Origin: Furcasterigmium furcatum
Taxonomy: Eukaryota; Ascomycota; Sordariomycetes; Glomerellales; Plectosphaerellaceae
Direction: 5' to 3'
Assembly: GCA_001599815.1 (NCBI GenBank)
Contig: BCIA01000001.1
Coordinates: forward strand, 1,740,934-1,804,933
DNA: 64,000 bases
A program made the position numbers and the translations under genes. This document shows, piece by piece, positions 32,558 to 43,671 of the stretch (the first letter of the stretch is position 1; each line of letters starts with the position of its first letter). A model generated the notes under the pieces. The model was given only the letters and a program-made list of their open reading frames with translations, had not been told where the DNA came from and did not search any database.

Positions 32558-33965
32558 ATGGCTGCTCAAGCCAGGAGACGCAGCAGCATCGCCGGTCGCG
32601 TCAGAGGTGCATCGGTCTCAATCATAAACGCCAATCCCCAGCTGGGCGTCTGGCAGGCCGCCGGCACGGCAATCGCCCAGGCGCCCAATCTGACCGAGCT
32701 CCGCGACCCCGAGTCGGGAGGCGACAACATCACCTTCAACGCGCAGGGCCACTCGGCTCGTGTCGCGACCCTCAAGCATGACGGCGAGCTGGTCCTCGTC
32801 AGGACAAATTCGGCGCCCGGTGGAACCCCCGCCTCAGCTGGCAGCGACCGTCCAGTGTTTAGTCGTGTCTTCACCGGAGAATCCGGAGGGCTGAGATCTG
32901 TCGACGAAGTCGTGGCGGCCGGCCCGTCGCCAGGTAAAGCTGAACAAGATGCAGATGAAAGCCAACGTGACATCCCGCCGATCCGCCGGCGGCAGAGTCT
33001 CTATGAGAAGTACCGGTCTCCTGAGAAGGCAAATTGGAAAGTCACCGTCATGAACGGACTGAGCGCGTTCTGGAAGTTCTTCATCACTCCGCTGGGGTTC
33101 CTCATCACCATTTACTGCCTGAACATCGTAGTAGGTTTCTCCCGATCATGGTCTTCGCTGGACGCAGCTCTTGCTAACACGACACGCAGGCCTGGGGGGT
33201 GAGTCTTTCCCTCGCAGACACCGGTGCCACGTTCTGGATATCAATCTGCACCTCGTTCCAGGACTGCGATCGCTAACGGTGTTGAACGTCGCAGGCAATG
33301 CTCTTCTTCCTGCTTCTCAAGGCGGCCCCGGCCATGAACTACCCTACCGCGGACGACGACAACTCCCCCCGCAAGAAGTGGCTCGAGATTTCCTCCCAGA
33401 TCCTCAACGCCCTCTTCTGCGTAACGGGTTTCGGCCTGGCCCCCTGGCGCTTCCGCGACCTGTACCTCTACATTCGGGCCGTCAACTTCCATAACCTCGC
33501 TGCTATGCAGAAGCTCGCCGCCCAGAACAAGGGCTGGTTCCGCCCGCCGGCTTGGTCCGTCGACGACCCGCAGAAGACGCCGGTGACCTTCACGGGCGAG
33601 GCGGCGCCGCCGACGCCGGTGTGGAAGCTCGGGTTCACCATCTGGATGATGGTCGCGAACACGTTCCTGCAGGCTGTGCTGTGCTACTTCATGTGGGGTT
33701 ACAACAGGCTTGATCGTCCCGTAAGATCTTCTCTCCACCACTCCGCTGACGAGTTGTCTCCATGCCGTGGCCCAACAACACTGACTTCCGGCGACAGGGC
33801 TGGGCTACTGGGACATTCATCGGTCTTGGCTGTGGCGTGGCCATGCTGGCTGGTCTGATGAGCTGGTGGGAGGGACGCAAGGTCAAGAAGATTGAAGGGC
33901 CAGATGTCAAGATCCTCGACGAAGAGTCCGACCGAGAGATGGGGGAACTGAACAAACGGCCTTGA
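32558..33965 (+). CDS. DUF2985 family membrane protein (with 9-nt microexon)
   Basis: 391-aa fungal membrane protein of the DUF2985 family, function unknown. Exons are 32558-33130, 33190-33198 (9 nt, encoding AWG), 33295-33720 and 33798-33965. All introns have good donors (GTAGGT, GTGAGT, GTAAGA), and the first two have CTAAC branch points. The N-terminal 150 residues are cytosolic and Ser/Arg-rich with an RRRQSLYEKYRSPEK linker. Then come four hydrophobic segments: FFITPLGFLITIYCLNIV-AWG-AMLFFLLL, ILNALFCVTGFGLAPW, LGFTIWMMVANTFLQAVLCYF and TFIGLGCGVAMLAGLM. RDLYLYIRAV and KLGFTIWMMVANTFLQ are conserved family blocks. The three residues from the microexon restore the family's VAWG motif in frame, which is the main evidence for it. 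The C-tail is acidic (DEESDREMGEL). Confidence 0.85.
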
Positions 33966-35112
33966 CGTCAGACTGGATACTCGGCAGTTTTGGCAGCGCT
34001 GGATGGGACCTACTACCTGGGACTCATCCGTCATACCTCTTTTGTCAGTTGATGGCGGCCGTAATGACGGAAGGAACTCAGAGGAGAAGGTATAGGGGAT
34101 TATCGCGCACGCGCTGGCGTTCTGAGAGCTATTAGCTACGCCTTACTCCAAGGCGCCATGGACGGCACGGGCACTGGTGCCGGCGAGAAGAGATAGTAGC
34201 TATGCGCGGCCACTCGTGCTTAAATGCTGTCTCAGGGGCAGCTTCAAAGAAGCCGGGAGAAGCTAGGACGGTGCTATAAACTGAGTAAGACTTGAACGGC
34301 AGGACCTGGAGTAATGTGAAATGCCAGGAGAGGGGGCACAGTTACAAGAGTTCACCTTGGAACTCCAAGACGACGAAGATGCTCAACTGCAAGATGGCCA
34401 AGTTGCAGAGGCTGGCTTTAGTCACGGTACTTTTGTGAATACAAAATTGCAGGAACAGGACGATCTTCCGTGTCTGGTTGTAACATGCGCCAAAGGTGGA
34501 CCTGAGTTGTGGAGAGACTCTCTGGCCAAGCGCACGCTACGTCACAACATGCGACGCCAGAGCGTATCTGTGCCTATCATGTCACTCATGTCGCGATATC
34601 CTTCTCCACGATCTCTTGTCAAGGCTGCCAGGGCCGACCTGGCTCCCAATGCCGCCTCGGCTTGATGTCATAGCCACAAAGGAACCTTCTGACATACGGC
34701 GACCCAGGAACTTTGGGCGAACATCTTTACTTTTCGTAGACTCGTCCGAGATCCCCTGCCACGATGGAAGCTTTGGACGAGTATCCTTACTTATGGTAGA
34801 CATATCCGAGATCTAGAATGTATGCACTGTGCAGCATTTGGACAGAATGCTTACGAGTCTCGGGAGATATGCGCGAGGCCAGGGGTATGCGGAGGGACTT
34901 TGGAGTCTTGGGCGATGCCTTCATTGAGAAACAAGCAAGAAGATAGACAGCACGTCAGGGACAACAGCTTCCTACACGACTATAAATGCACCGGCCATCT
35001 ATGTGGGTTAACGCCTTCTCCTTCATCTCAGCATCCAGCATCCAATACAAGATTACAGCCGTAGCCGCTCAGCCCGTCTTCTTCAGCCTCATCCAATCGC
35101 TCGCAAGTCACC
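33966..35112. repeat. Intergenic region with degenerate ~60-bp tandem repeat
   Basis: Two copies of a 43-bp unit (34711-34753 and 34771-34813) with a 60-bp period are about 79% identical, each starting CTTTGG and ending CCGAGATC. A weaker third copy begins near 34836. No gene recognised in the remainder. Confidence 0.5.
34981..34987 (+). promoter_or_regulatory. TATA box of small secreted protein gene
   Basis: TATAAAT about 130 bp upstream of the ATG at 35113. Confidence 0.5.
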
Positions 35113-35686
35113 ATGCGTTTCGCCTCATTCACTGGAGCTGTTCTGGCCGCCGCCTCCGCGGTCACTGCTGTCGCCGTTGGCTCTGCCAGCCCCGCCAAGT
35201 AAGTCACGTTCTCCTCATGCCACGGCAGTAATCACTAAGTACACCCACTGACTCACCTCCAGCAGCGTCATCGAGGCCCGCCAGCGCGTCCCCAACGAGG
35301 GCGACGCCCGTGCTCGCTGCGAGAAGCGCGGCCCTCAGGACGGCGAGCACGTCCTCGTCATCATCTGGTCCCAGTACGGCACCATCGGCGGCGACGGCGA
35401 TCCGGCCATCGGCGACTCGGGCGCCTTCTACATGTTCAGCCACAACTGCAACAACCTCGGCTCCTCGTCATGGAGCGGCGCCCGCGGCGACTACTCCATT
35501 GACTTTGAGGGCGACCGCACCCTCAGCTTCTCCATCTCGGGCGGCGCGCTCGAGAACCACCCGCCCGGCACGCCCCAGAGCCCCCAGGTCGACGGAAACG
35601 ACATGACCTACTTCGACTGCGTGCGCGAGGCCAACAGCGGCTTTGGGTATGCTTCCCACTACCGCACCTGCTCCATGAGGTGGTAG
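35113..35686 (+). CDS. Small secreted protein, candidate effector
   Basis: 169-aa predicted secreted protein. Exons are 35113-35198 and 35263-35686; the 64-bp intron starts GTAAGT. The acceptor is CAGCAG, so two adjacent acceptors can be used and one Ser may be present or absent. Residues 1-24 form an Ala/Val-rich signal peptide (MRFASFTGAVLAAASAVTAV). The mature part opens with an EARQR stretch that could be a Kex2-like cleavage site. It then has four cysteines (KRGP-preceding C, SHNCNN, DCVRE, RTCSM), and Gly/Ser-rich beta-strand-like segments (VLVIIWSQYG, AFYMFSH, YSIDF, LSFSIS), ending YRTCSMRW. No known domain. Size, Cys content and strong TATA suit an extracellular or host-interface protein; role unknown. 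Confidence 0.75.
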
Positions 35687-37262
35687 ATGCTGGCCTGACG
35701 AGGAATTGTCGGGCGGGTGACCCAGTCGTGGCCTGCGGCATGGCGCTGGCTCTTAGAGAGTCCCAGCCGGAATGAATCCTGGAAAGATGGAATGGGGAAC
35801 TCTGTCTTGTTTCCCTGTGTTACAATATTTTCTGGCAACGATATCCCATAGTTAAGTCGGTCGAAATCTTCTCACTGCATCGCCACGAATACCGTCGTGA
35901 CTCACTCCCTTATTTGTATTTGTTTACCCTTTATTCAATGATATGTATGTATGGAGATTCTTGAAATGTCTGTAGCCTCCATCACATTTGTCCGTCTACG
36001 TGTGACGCCTCAACTCCCAAAATAGACAATAGAGGTTCGTCCAAAGGGTCATCTCAAGTTCCCTTCTGGCGATGATGATGCTGCAATTGAATCTGACGAC
36101 GGTATACCATCGCTAAAGCAACCTCTGTTTGTAGTATTTTGGTGGTATCAGCGCTGCAAGGTAACTCAACGGGCGAACCGGCTCCGATTTTCGAGCCCTA
36201 TATATGGGAACGCGAGTTCGAGTAAGAAACCATGCGCCGTGCATACCATGATCTAACACCAGACAGCTAGTCTTCCCATTATCAAACACTTTCTGTTGAG
36301 TCTTGTCCGCCGAGAGAGAAGAAATGGCATGGCGAATAGCGCCAGCGCTCAGCCTTGTCGGAGCGTCGACTGAGTACTGCCCATATGTAGGATTGGGATG
36401 GGGGCGATTGGGCAGCCTAGCCAATCGTACCATAGCAGGGCGCGGAGACCTGAGAATAGCGTCGCCTCCGAAGGGTCGACGCCCTTTTGATACAGATAAG
36501 ATCGTAGTAGAGCTTGCCCGCGAGTGCTATAAGCCCAAGCTCCAAAACACCCACGGAAAGTCGGAGGATAAGGAGCGTAAGAGGCAACATTTTGATGATA
36601 CTCAGGCGGCTGGGTTGAATATAATTTGCGAGTCGAGGCGCGATGATGTAGGTGATGCGTCTGCTGCGGTAAATATCAAATGCGTCTCAGTCGGGACCTC
36701 TGGGCGAGTCTGAGTTGGATGAAAATTGCATGGGAGTCTCAGCTGGCACCGAAGACCTAATACTTGTAATAATACCCGAGACCAGGCAGCGGGAGGTAAT
36801 TAATGAAGATTCGACCCTTGATCAGAAATGGCGGAACCTAAAATTCATGTCCCAACACGAATGCGACACATCAGGCGTGCCTTCAAGAGGCTTATCCCCA
36901 ACGGCCAGGAGGCAAGAGAATGTTTCGACAGGCCCGTGCAAGACCCCAGGGAGGTTCTTGCCACGATTAATTTCCAACAAAGGATTGTCAAGTTTTCTTT
37001 TATTGCTTTGGGTTGAAACTAAATCTAGCAGTCAGGTCCGAGGTCTATCCAGGTGTTACCTGAGCGAGCAATATGCTGGCCTGAAAAAGGATCGAGCTTG
37101 CTGGAAATTTGGATTGATAACTGGTTCCTACTATTCTACTACTCTACCCCGACATTTGCCCCATCTACCTGAGGAGTATTGTGATGACCCTGAACTTGGC
37201 GCCGAACCCGTGCCCCCCTTAACGTCCGTGGTCGAAGTGGCCGGCACGGTCGACAGGGTTTA
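35687..37262. other. Intergenic region, AT-rich in part
   Basis: Contains ORFs 36303-36713 and 36715-37287 (plus) with no recognisable domain and internally inconsistent composition. I treat them as chance ORFs or relics. Confidence 0.4.
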
Positions 37263-38807
37263 TCACCCAGTGGTACTGGGCTCCTGACGCTCCTCTTCAA
37301 TCTTTTGCAGCGAGTCCTGATGCATGCAGAGTGCCATTGCCACCGGCTCGTAAGCCATGGCATGCCAGCTGCCCGGCGCAACCGTCAATGGCTCCCTCTT
37401 AATGATCAGTTTGGTACCTGTGTGCCCACCCTGCACCCTCCATATATTGCGCAGCGCGCCGAAAAGGGCTTTCAGCATGTCGTTGTCCTTGTGCCACGAG
37501 CTGAGCCAGTACAGGAAAATTGTCCCGGTCTTGGGACTTCGACAGAAGGTGACGATGAATGCGTCGCCGTTCCCAGCATGCCAGACCTGTAATATCCGGA
37601 GGCGTGGCATGTGGCGGTGCGATGTCGCAGCATCGAAGAGCAAACTTAGTGCCGGAAGGGTGTCTGCCGTCAGAGAAGCGCGGCTCAGAGACGTTGATGT
37701 CAGGCCCAGCTTGACGAGTTTAGGGTAGTGGTGACGGCCCGATGAGCTTTCCGAGAGAAAGAACCTTGCTTCCGAAAAGAACGAAGCGCAGAGGCTCACG
37801 AATCTGGTTGCTGCTTCGGCTAGAGCCGTGCCCATTTCCCTGTCAATGGAGCGCGACGCGTCCTGCAGTGGGCAGCTGGCGGCTGAGTCGCAATATAGGC
37901 GGAGCCGGTGCGCAGTCTGGGGAAGTGACTGTACTAACCAAAGGAAGCTGTGCCAACGATTTAGATGGACCGACCTATCTATGTGTGGCCAAGTCTCATA
38001 ACTGAAATTAGCTAATTCTGGAAAGCTCTCTTGGATCAGTCTGCCCAGGAGTCCTGGGGATATATGTCGGTGAAACTGGCGCTTGATGTTCAAATTGCGC
38101 AGGATCGGTGCGGTTTTGAACTTTGCTTCCCCCCAAACTGCCGCGAAGTGTCGAGAATCGGGATCTCCTATGGTTGAAGTAATCCTCCTTTTGGCCCCCT
38201 TGAGAGGCTTTTTACCGTGGCACACGCGCTCCCACCCGGGACATGTGTCATGTGAATCTGCACTCTCCAATGCTCGGAAAGTGTGCTGGTAGTCACTTGG
38301 AGAATACCCCCCCAGATCCAGGTCGATTCCTCGATCGACGCCACTGACTAGCAGCTTGCGGCGGGAGGTTGGCGCGATGAGCCCGGATTCGGAGGCGCGG
38401 TCGGTGCTTTTCCAGTCTGACATGATATCCAAGAATTTTTCCAGGGTGTCTCGCAGTAGAATATCGTTGCCCTTGGCCATGGTGCCGTTCTCAGGCAACT
38501 GGCAAGTGCTACAGTCGTATTCTGGGAGCCTGACGCTCAGAAGTATCCGCTGAACATGCGGGCGGCGTGCTTCATTGGAGCTAACTAGCCGCTGAAAATC
38601 GCCAAGGCGGTCATGGTCCAGTTTGATAACACGGAAGTTAACATGCGAGAAATAGGCCTGCCACTCCCAAGACACCAGAGGATACGGAAGTTGTTGAAAA
38701 GAGGTGACCTTTGTCGGATGTGTGGGAATGTCGAGGATCTGGCATAAGTACTCGAAGATTATGAGGCGAAGTTCCGCTGGGAGATCAGACCAGCCGGCCA
38801 TGTTCAA
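37263..38807 (-). CDS. F-box domain protein (substrate adaptor of SCF ligase)
   Basis: Single-exon 514-aa protein. Residues 4-20 (AGWSDLPAELRLIIFEYL) are an F-box, which binds Skp1 and links a substrate to an SCF ubiquitin ligase. The rest shows the loose Leu/Trp/His pattern of the large fungal F-box family of unknown substrate, with no visible LRR or WD repeats; conserved-looking blocks include SFPELANFSYETWPHID and GALRNIWRVQGG. Start at 38807 or 38801 (MAGWSDLP) is equally likely. The upstream flank is AT-rich. These genes are often lineage-specific, and some sit in heterokaryon- or host-related variable regions. Ligase substrate not inferable. Confidence 0.85.
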   Translation of the reverse strand: MNMAGWSDLPAELRLIIFEYLCQILDIPTHPTKVTSFQQLPYPLVSWEWQAYFSHVNFRVIKLDHDRLGDFQRLVSSNEARRPHVQRILLSVRLPEYDCSTCQLPENGTMAKGNDILLRDTLEKFLDIMSDWKSTDRASESGLIAPTSRRKLLVSGVDRGIDLDLGGYSPSDYQHTFRALESADSHDTCPGWERVCHGKKPLKGAKRRITSTIGDPDSRHFAAVWGEAKFKTAPILRNLNIKRQFHRHISPGLLGRLIQESFPELANFSYETWPHIDRSVHLNRWHSFLWLVQSLPQTAHRLRLYCDSAASCPLQDASRSIDREMGTALAEAATRFVSLCASFFSEARFFLSESSSGRHHYPKLVKLGLTSTSLSRASLTADTLPALSLLFDAATSHRHMPRLRILQVWHAGNGDAFIVTFCRSPKTGTIFLYWLSSWHKDNDMLKALFGALRNIWRVQGGHTGTKLIIKREPLTVAPGSWHAMAYEPVAMALCMHQDSLQKIEEERQEPSTTG

Positions 38808-40196
38808 GGAGAGCTACCGCAGGTTGGCAAGGGAAATGATCTGATGGAGAGAAGGGAGGTTGTCGGTCATGCGTGTGTTGTGCCGTGGGCGGCTGCATTT
38901 GTAGGTGCATAGACGTGGATGAATCTTGCGGCGTCCAGGCAGAAGATGACGAGAGCAGCCAGTTTGAGTAGCAGTCTGGCCAAGAAGAATACTTATATAG
39001 GTATCGTGGTCTGTTGTGGCTGTTGTGGTGTGGATCTATTTGCCCTCCGATAGACTTCAGCCTCCTCGGACCGTAAATGAGGGTCATCTGAGGTAGCTCA
39101 AGCAGGACCTCGAACTCTATAAAGCTCATAGATTCCCACATTAGAAGTCAAGTCAGATATGTGAAGTTAACGCTGAAAAGCCTTGCGTGTTCGAGCTACA
39201 GCATCGTGATGGATGCAGTGGCTCCCGCATTTGCTTGGCTGGGTCACCGTAGCAGCCACCACCCAGCCGGCAAACGGCTGAAGAAAGACCCTTGTTAACT
39301 TGTCAACTCCTAGTATCAATTACGCAGCGCGTCCGTCTTAAATTCCCTGCTTAAAGGACTCCAGCTTATCCTGTCATCAGATCTCAGAACATAAGACTCC
39401 ACGACATCCATGCTCTCCAAGCGCATGCGCGGTGTTGTATGTACTTTTGTGTGTCTTCCGGCTCCTCATCCCTACCTTGGGCCCAGTCCCGTGGCTTCGG
39501 CAGTGCTTGATTCCGGACCGTTACGCTTGCGGGTGGCGCAACGTTGGATCAAGCCAAGCAAGGGTCCATCCCTGAGTGATGGGATGGTGTTCCGGCTCGT
39601 GGGCGATGATGGTAACACCAGACGACTGGAGGCTATGCAAACGAGATGGGCGAACAATACACTCGAAATGAAGAAAGGTCCGGCATAGCAACGCAAGGTC
39701 ACCGTGGGGAGCCACGCTCAATTTCGTGCCGGAGGCGATTCCGAACCTGGCTGCCGCTTGCTTCTTCGTTCAGCTTTGTTGTCGTCGCGCTAAGCTTCAT
39801 GAAGATTTTCGTCGATGGGGCCCTGCGTCGATCATGGACAGATCGGTCCACAGGATACGGATCTCGACTATATTAGTGAAGCTGAATATGGCTCAAGTAT
39901 TTGATAGGGCCAAGCAGGGTCCCTCGACCAGGCTTGTAATTGTGATCCACGATGCTTAATCCAATTGAGAATCTCGGGGTCCGCAGTCTATGCCATGTTC
40001 AGACTACGGCGAAAAGACCCCGTTGATCGTCAGATGGATTCTCTCGAATGCCGAATATGGGACCGCTCGCTATAAACCTGCTCGCGCCCCGGTGGGTGAC
40101 CGCTTTGCGTCAAGCGGTCAAGAGGTCAGCTTCGGCTTTCTACATCCTACTGTCACGACGAGGGGACATCATTCTCATCACCGTCTCGAAAAAGCC
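38808..40196. other. Intergenic region upstream of the subtilase
   Basis: No convincing gene; short ORFs (39410-39688 and others) lack domains. TATAAAC at 40071-40077 lies about 125 bp before the subtilase ATG. Confidence 0.45.
40071..40077 (+). promoter_or_regulatory. TATA box of the subtilase gene
   Basis: TATAAAC in GCTATAAACC, about 125 bp upstream of the subtilase start at 40197. Confidence 0.5.
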
Positions 40197-42970
40197 ATGG
40201 TACTCAGCTGGGCACGTTTGGGCGCGGCGGTGGCATTGCCATTGGCCGTGCTTGCCAACGGCTTGCCCAACTTGAAGCCCGAAGCGGTGGCAGGATCTTA
40301 CATTGTCGAGTTCAGCGATGCTCACAGCGACATGGTATGTACAGTCCATCCGCCTAGACTACCTTCGCATCAACGACATCAGTAGCAATGACGTGAAAGT
40401 TGACAAGCTAACCTACTGTTGCCCAGTCTGGCGAAGACTTCATCTCACTCCTGGCTGCGGATGGCGTCCTCGCTACTCCTCGTCGGACACTTTCTTCCTC
40501 CCTGTTCCACGGCCTGTCCTTCACTCTCAGCAGCGTCCATCATGACCACGAGTCCACAGTCGAGAAGATCGCTTCCATGCCCCAGATCAGCTGGATCTCG
40601 CCCGTCCACTCAATCGCCGCCCCCGTAGATCGGGTCATGACCGCCGGCGACTCGACGACCTGGGATGTCCCCCACCCCATCCGCGCCCGCCAGGCCGATG
40701 GCGTTGAGCTGATTCACCAGATGACCGGTGTCGATAAGCTGCGCGAAGAAGGCTATTTCGGCACCGGCATCAAGGTTGCCGTCGTGGACTCGGGCATCGA
40801 CTACACCCACCCGGCCCTCGGAGGCTGCTTTGGCGAGGGCTGCCTGGTGTCCTTCGGCGCTGACCTGGTCGGCGACAACTTCAACGCACCCATAACCGGC
40901 GACGACCCGTTTGCATCTTGCAATGGTCACGGTACCCATGTCTCTGGCTTGGTTGCGGCCCAGCCCAACGAGTACGGCTTCACCGGCGTCGCACCCAACG
41001 TCACCCTGGGCATGTATCGTGTGTTGGACTGCTTCGGCCGCGGCACCACGGACCTGTTCATCGACGCCTTCACTCGGGCTTATGATGCGGGAGCGGACAT
41101 CATCACCGCGTCCCTCGGCGAGTACAGCGGCTGGTCCGAAGAGAAATGGAGTGTCGTGATCGCAAGGATCGCCGAGGCGGGCGTCCCCTGCCTCGTCGCG
41201 GTCGGCAACGACGGTTACTACGGCCCCTTCTACGCATCCAACGGCGCTCCCGGCAAGGATGCTACCGGTGTGGGCTCGGTCAACAGCCCGACGGCGAGCA
41301 TGTTCTTGGTCAAGGCGTCCTACTCGTTGACAAGCCGTAACTCGTCGACTGACACCACCGCGTTTGGCTATACGCCCGCCACGGGACTCGACTTTACCAA
41401 CGGAACATACACCCTCCACCCGCTCAGCCGCGACATCGCGGTGTCCGGGGATGCGTGCGCCCCCCTGTCGAACAGCACCCTGCCGGACCTCTCCGACAAG
41501 GTCGTCCTGGTTCGCCGCGGAGGCTGCACCTGGAACATCAAGGCCCAGAACGTGGCTGACGCTGGCGGCAAGAGGGTCTTGTTCTACAACACCGAGCCCG
41601 GAATATTCGAGGTCGCCGTCAGCGCCCAGGGCATCGAGAATGCGGGCATGGTTCCCCAGAGCACCGGCGAGGAGTGGGTGAAGCTGTCCGCCAACGGCTC
41701 CCGAACGATCGACGTCCACATGGTCGACACGGCCTCCGCCGGAAAGCTGTACAAGGTTGAGGAGAACAACCTCGCCGGAGGCTTCGTCAGTTACTTCACC
41801 CAATGGGGTCCGACCAACGAGCTGGACCTTCTGCCCACGGTCCTGGCTCCCGGAGGCCACATCATGTCGACGTATCCCCTGGCCAAGGGCGGTTATGCCG
41901 TGGAGTCGGGCACCTCCATGGCCACGCCCTACCTCGCCGGATGCATCGCCCTGATGATCGAGGCAAGGGGAAAGATGTCGCCCGCCACCATCAACGCACT
42001 TCTGAGCGCCAACGCGGATCCGAAGATGTTCCACGACGGCAGGACCGAATACCCTTGGCTCGGCACGGTCATCCAGCAAGGCGCCGGTCTGGCCAACGTG
42101 TACGACGCCGTCCACGCCACGACCCTGATCGACACCTCGAGCATCAGCTTCAACGACACCGAGAACCAGACTCCTCAGGAGTTCACCGTGCACAACCGGG
42201 GCAGCGAGTCCGTGACCTTCACCCTCGGCCAGGTGGGCAGCGGCACCGTGTACGTTCTCCCCGCGGACGGAAACCCGGTCCCCTCCCTGTTTGACTATGC
42301 CGACTTCCCAGAGACCGTCACCGAGTACGCCCAGCTGTCCTTCGATCCTCCCGTCGCTGTTGTCGGCCAGGACGAGAGCGTCACCGTCCGGGTGTCTGCC
42401 ACCCTGCCCCCGGGCCTGAACGAGACGCGCCTCCCCGTGTACAGTGGCTACGTCACGCTCAACGGCACCAATGGTAATTCTCTTTCCATCCCCTACCTCG
42501 GCGTGGCCTCGGCTATGAAGGATGCGGTGATCCTCGACACCCAGCGCGGCGAGAACCAGCTGTCTTCGAGCCTCAGCAGCGACCCCATCGTCACCCCGGG
42601 ACACACCTTCTATCTCCCCGCACCCAACTCCACCGCGAGCGGAGGAAACTTCACCTACCCGTCATTCAACCTCCGTCTCGCCATGGGATCGCGCCTCGTC
42701 CGCGCCGAAATCAAGTCTACCGCCACGAACAGCACGAGCAACTCTTCCGTGGTGGTAGGATCGATCCCCGGCTACCCCAAGTTGTACCAGTCCAGACACG
42801 GCGTCGGTCCCACCACTCTGCGATGGGACGGTACTCTGGCCGACGGAAAGCATGTTCCCGCGGGCAGCTACTCGCTTCTCCTGCGCGCATTGAAGATCTT
42901 CGGTGACCAGGAGAAGCCCGAGGACTACGACGTGGTCGAGACGCCGCGGTTTTCCATCCGGTACGTTTAG
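40197..42970 (+). CDS. Secreted S8A subtilase with PA and Fn3-like domains
   Basis: Large extracellular serine protease, 893 aa, from exons 40197-40334 and 40427-42970 (intron GTATGT...CCCAG). Residues 1-20 are a signal peptide (ending LANGLP). An I9-type propeptide follows (GSYIVEFSD... STVEKIASMPQISWISPV). The catalytic triad is D167 (VVDSGIDYTHP), H214 (CNGHGTHVSG) and S543 (ESGTSMATPYL). A PA insert lies between the His and Ser blocks (around DKVVLVRRGGCTWNIKAQ). C-terminal to the catalytic domain are beta-rich Fn3_5-like modules with several Asn-X-Ser/Thr glycosylation sites. This is the minor extracellular protease/Vpr-like branch of fungal subtilases, active on plant or host proteins. 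Pichia-type prohormone processing is not indicated. No transmembrane anchor is visible. Confidence 0.95.
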
Positions 42971-43274
42971 AGGCTTCAATTCGCTGGCCGGCCCTGGCAT
43001 GGCCTACCATAGATTGCCATGATTAGAGACGAGACGACCTTGCATACTAGACGGTGGTACTTTACAGGTTATTTAGAATAGAAGCGTAATAGTAGAGAGC
43101 GTCCTGTTGATGGCGAGATGGTCCGCGGTGCGCACCCCAACAAGTCCACGTCTCTCACTCCTGGTATTGACAAAACTGCCGCAGCCAAAAAAAGAACATC
43201 CGAGGAAAAATGAAAAGAAAGGGCAAAAAAGAATCTCATGGCCCAGCTGAGCTGGGCGCGTCGATATATATCCG
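42971..43274. other. Short gap between subtilase and tRNA
   Basis: Subtilase 3' flank with an A-rich run near 43188-43230. Nothing else seen. Confidence 0.4.
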
Positions 43275-43385
43275 CGACGAGGGCAGGATTTGAACCTACG
43301 CGGGCGAACCCAACAGATGGCGCAGAACCGAGTCCGGAGACAGCCAAGTTCTAGTCTGTCGCCTTAACCACTCGGCCACCTCGCC
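43275..43385 (-). tRNA. tRNA-Ser(AGA) with intron
   Basis: Minus-strand tRNA: acceptor GGCGAGG pairs with CCTCGTC (one G-U), discriminator G73. D arm is TGGCCGAGTGGTTAAGGC (A box) and T arm GCAGGTTCAAATCCTGC (B box). Anticodon stem ACAGA/TCTGT with loop CT-AGA-A gives anticodon AGA at 43352-43350. A 30-nt intron (43348-43319) follows position 37, where eukaryotic tRNA introns sit. A long variable arm (TGGGTTCGCCC) fits class II tRNA-Ser. The mature RNA is about 81 nt before CCA addition. Confidence 0.95.
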
Positions 43386-43671
43386 TATTTGATGGAGATT
43401 CTTGGAAAGAACGGGGCCATGATCCCACCATTCGCGCCAGCCATCGATCCCCATCCTTCGAACGACAATCAGGACTGGCAGTCGCACATGCTGGCATGGG
43501 AAGTGTGCAATTACTACCCTTCTTCCTTACTCTATTTTCAGTTAAATCCTTCCGGCCTGACTTGCATCTCGGCAAAATCCCCTTCTGATTATACTGAGAA
43601 GTCGACAAAATCTTCCTATGGGAACCCTCCCTCTCCCTGCTTCTGGATAGAATCGGCAGGACTTCTGGAGC

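Noticed and set aside
36715..37287. 190-codon plus ORF before the F-box gene
   Set aside because: No recognisable domain, runs into the 3' end of the F-box gene; possibly a relic but unsupported.
40610..42604. 664-codon antisense ORF opposite the subtilase
   Set aside because: Codon shadow of a GC-rich, biased gene; no domain, and the plus strand has the full S8 triad.
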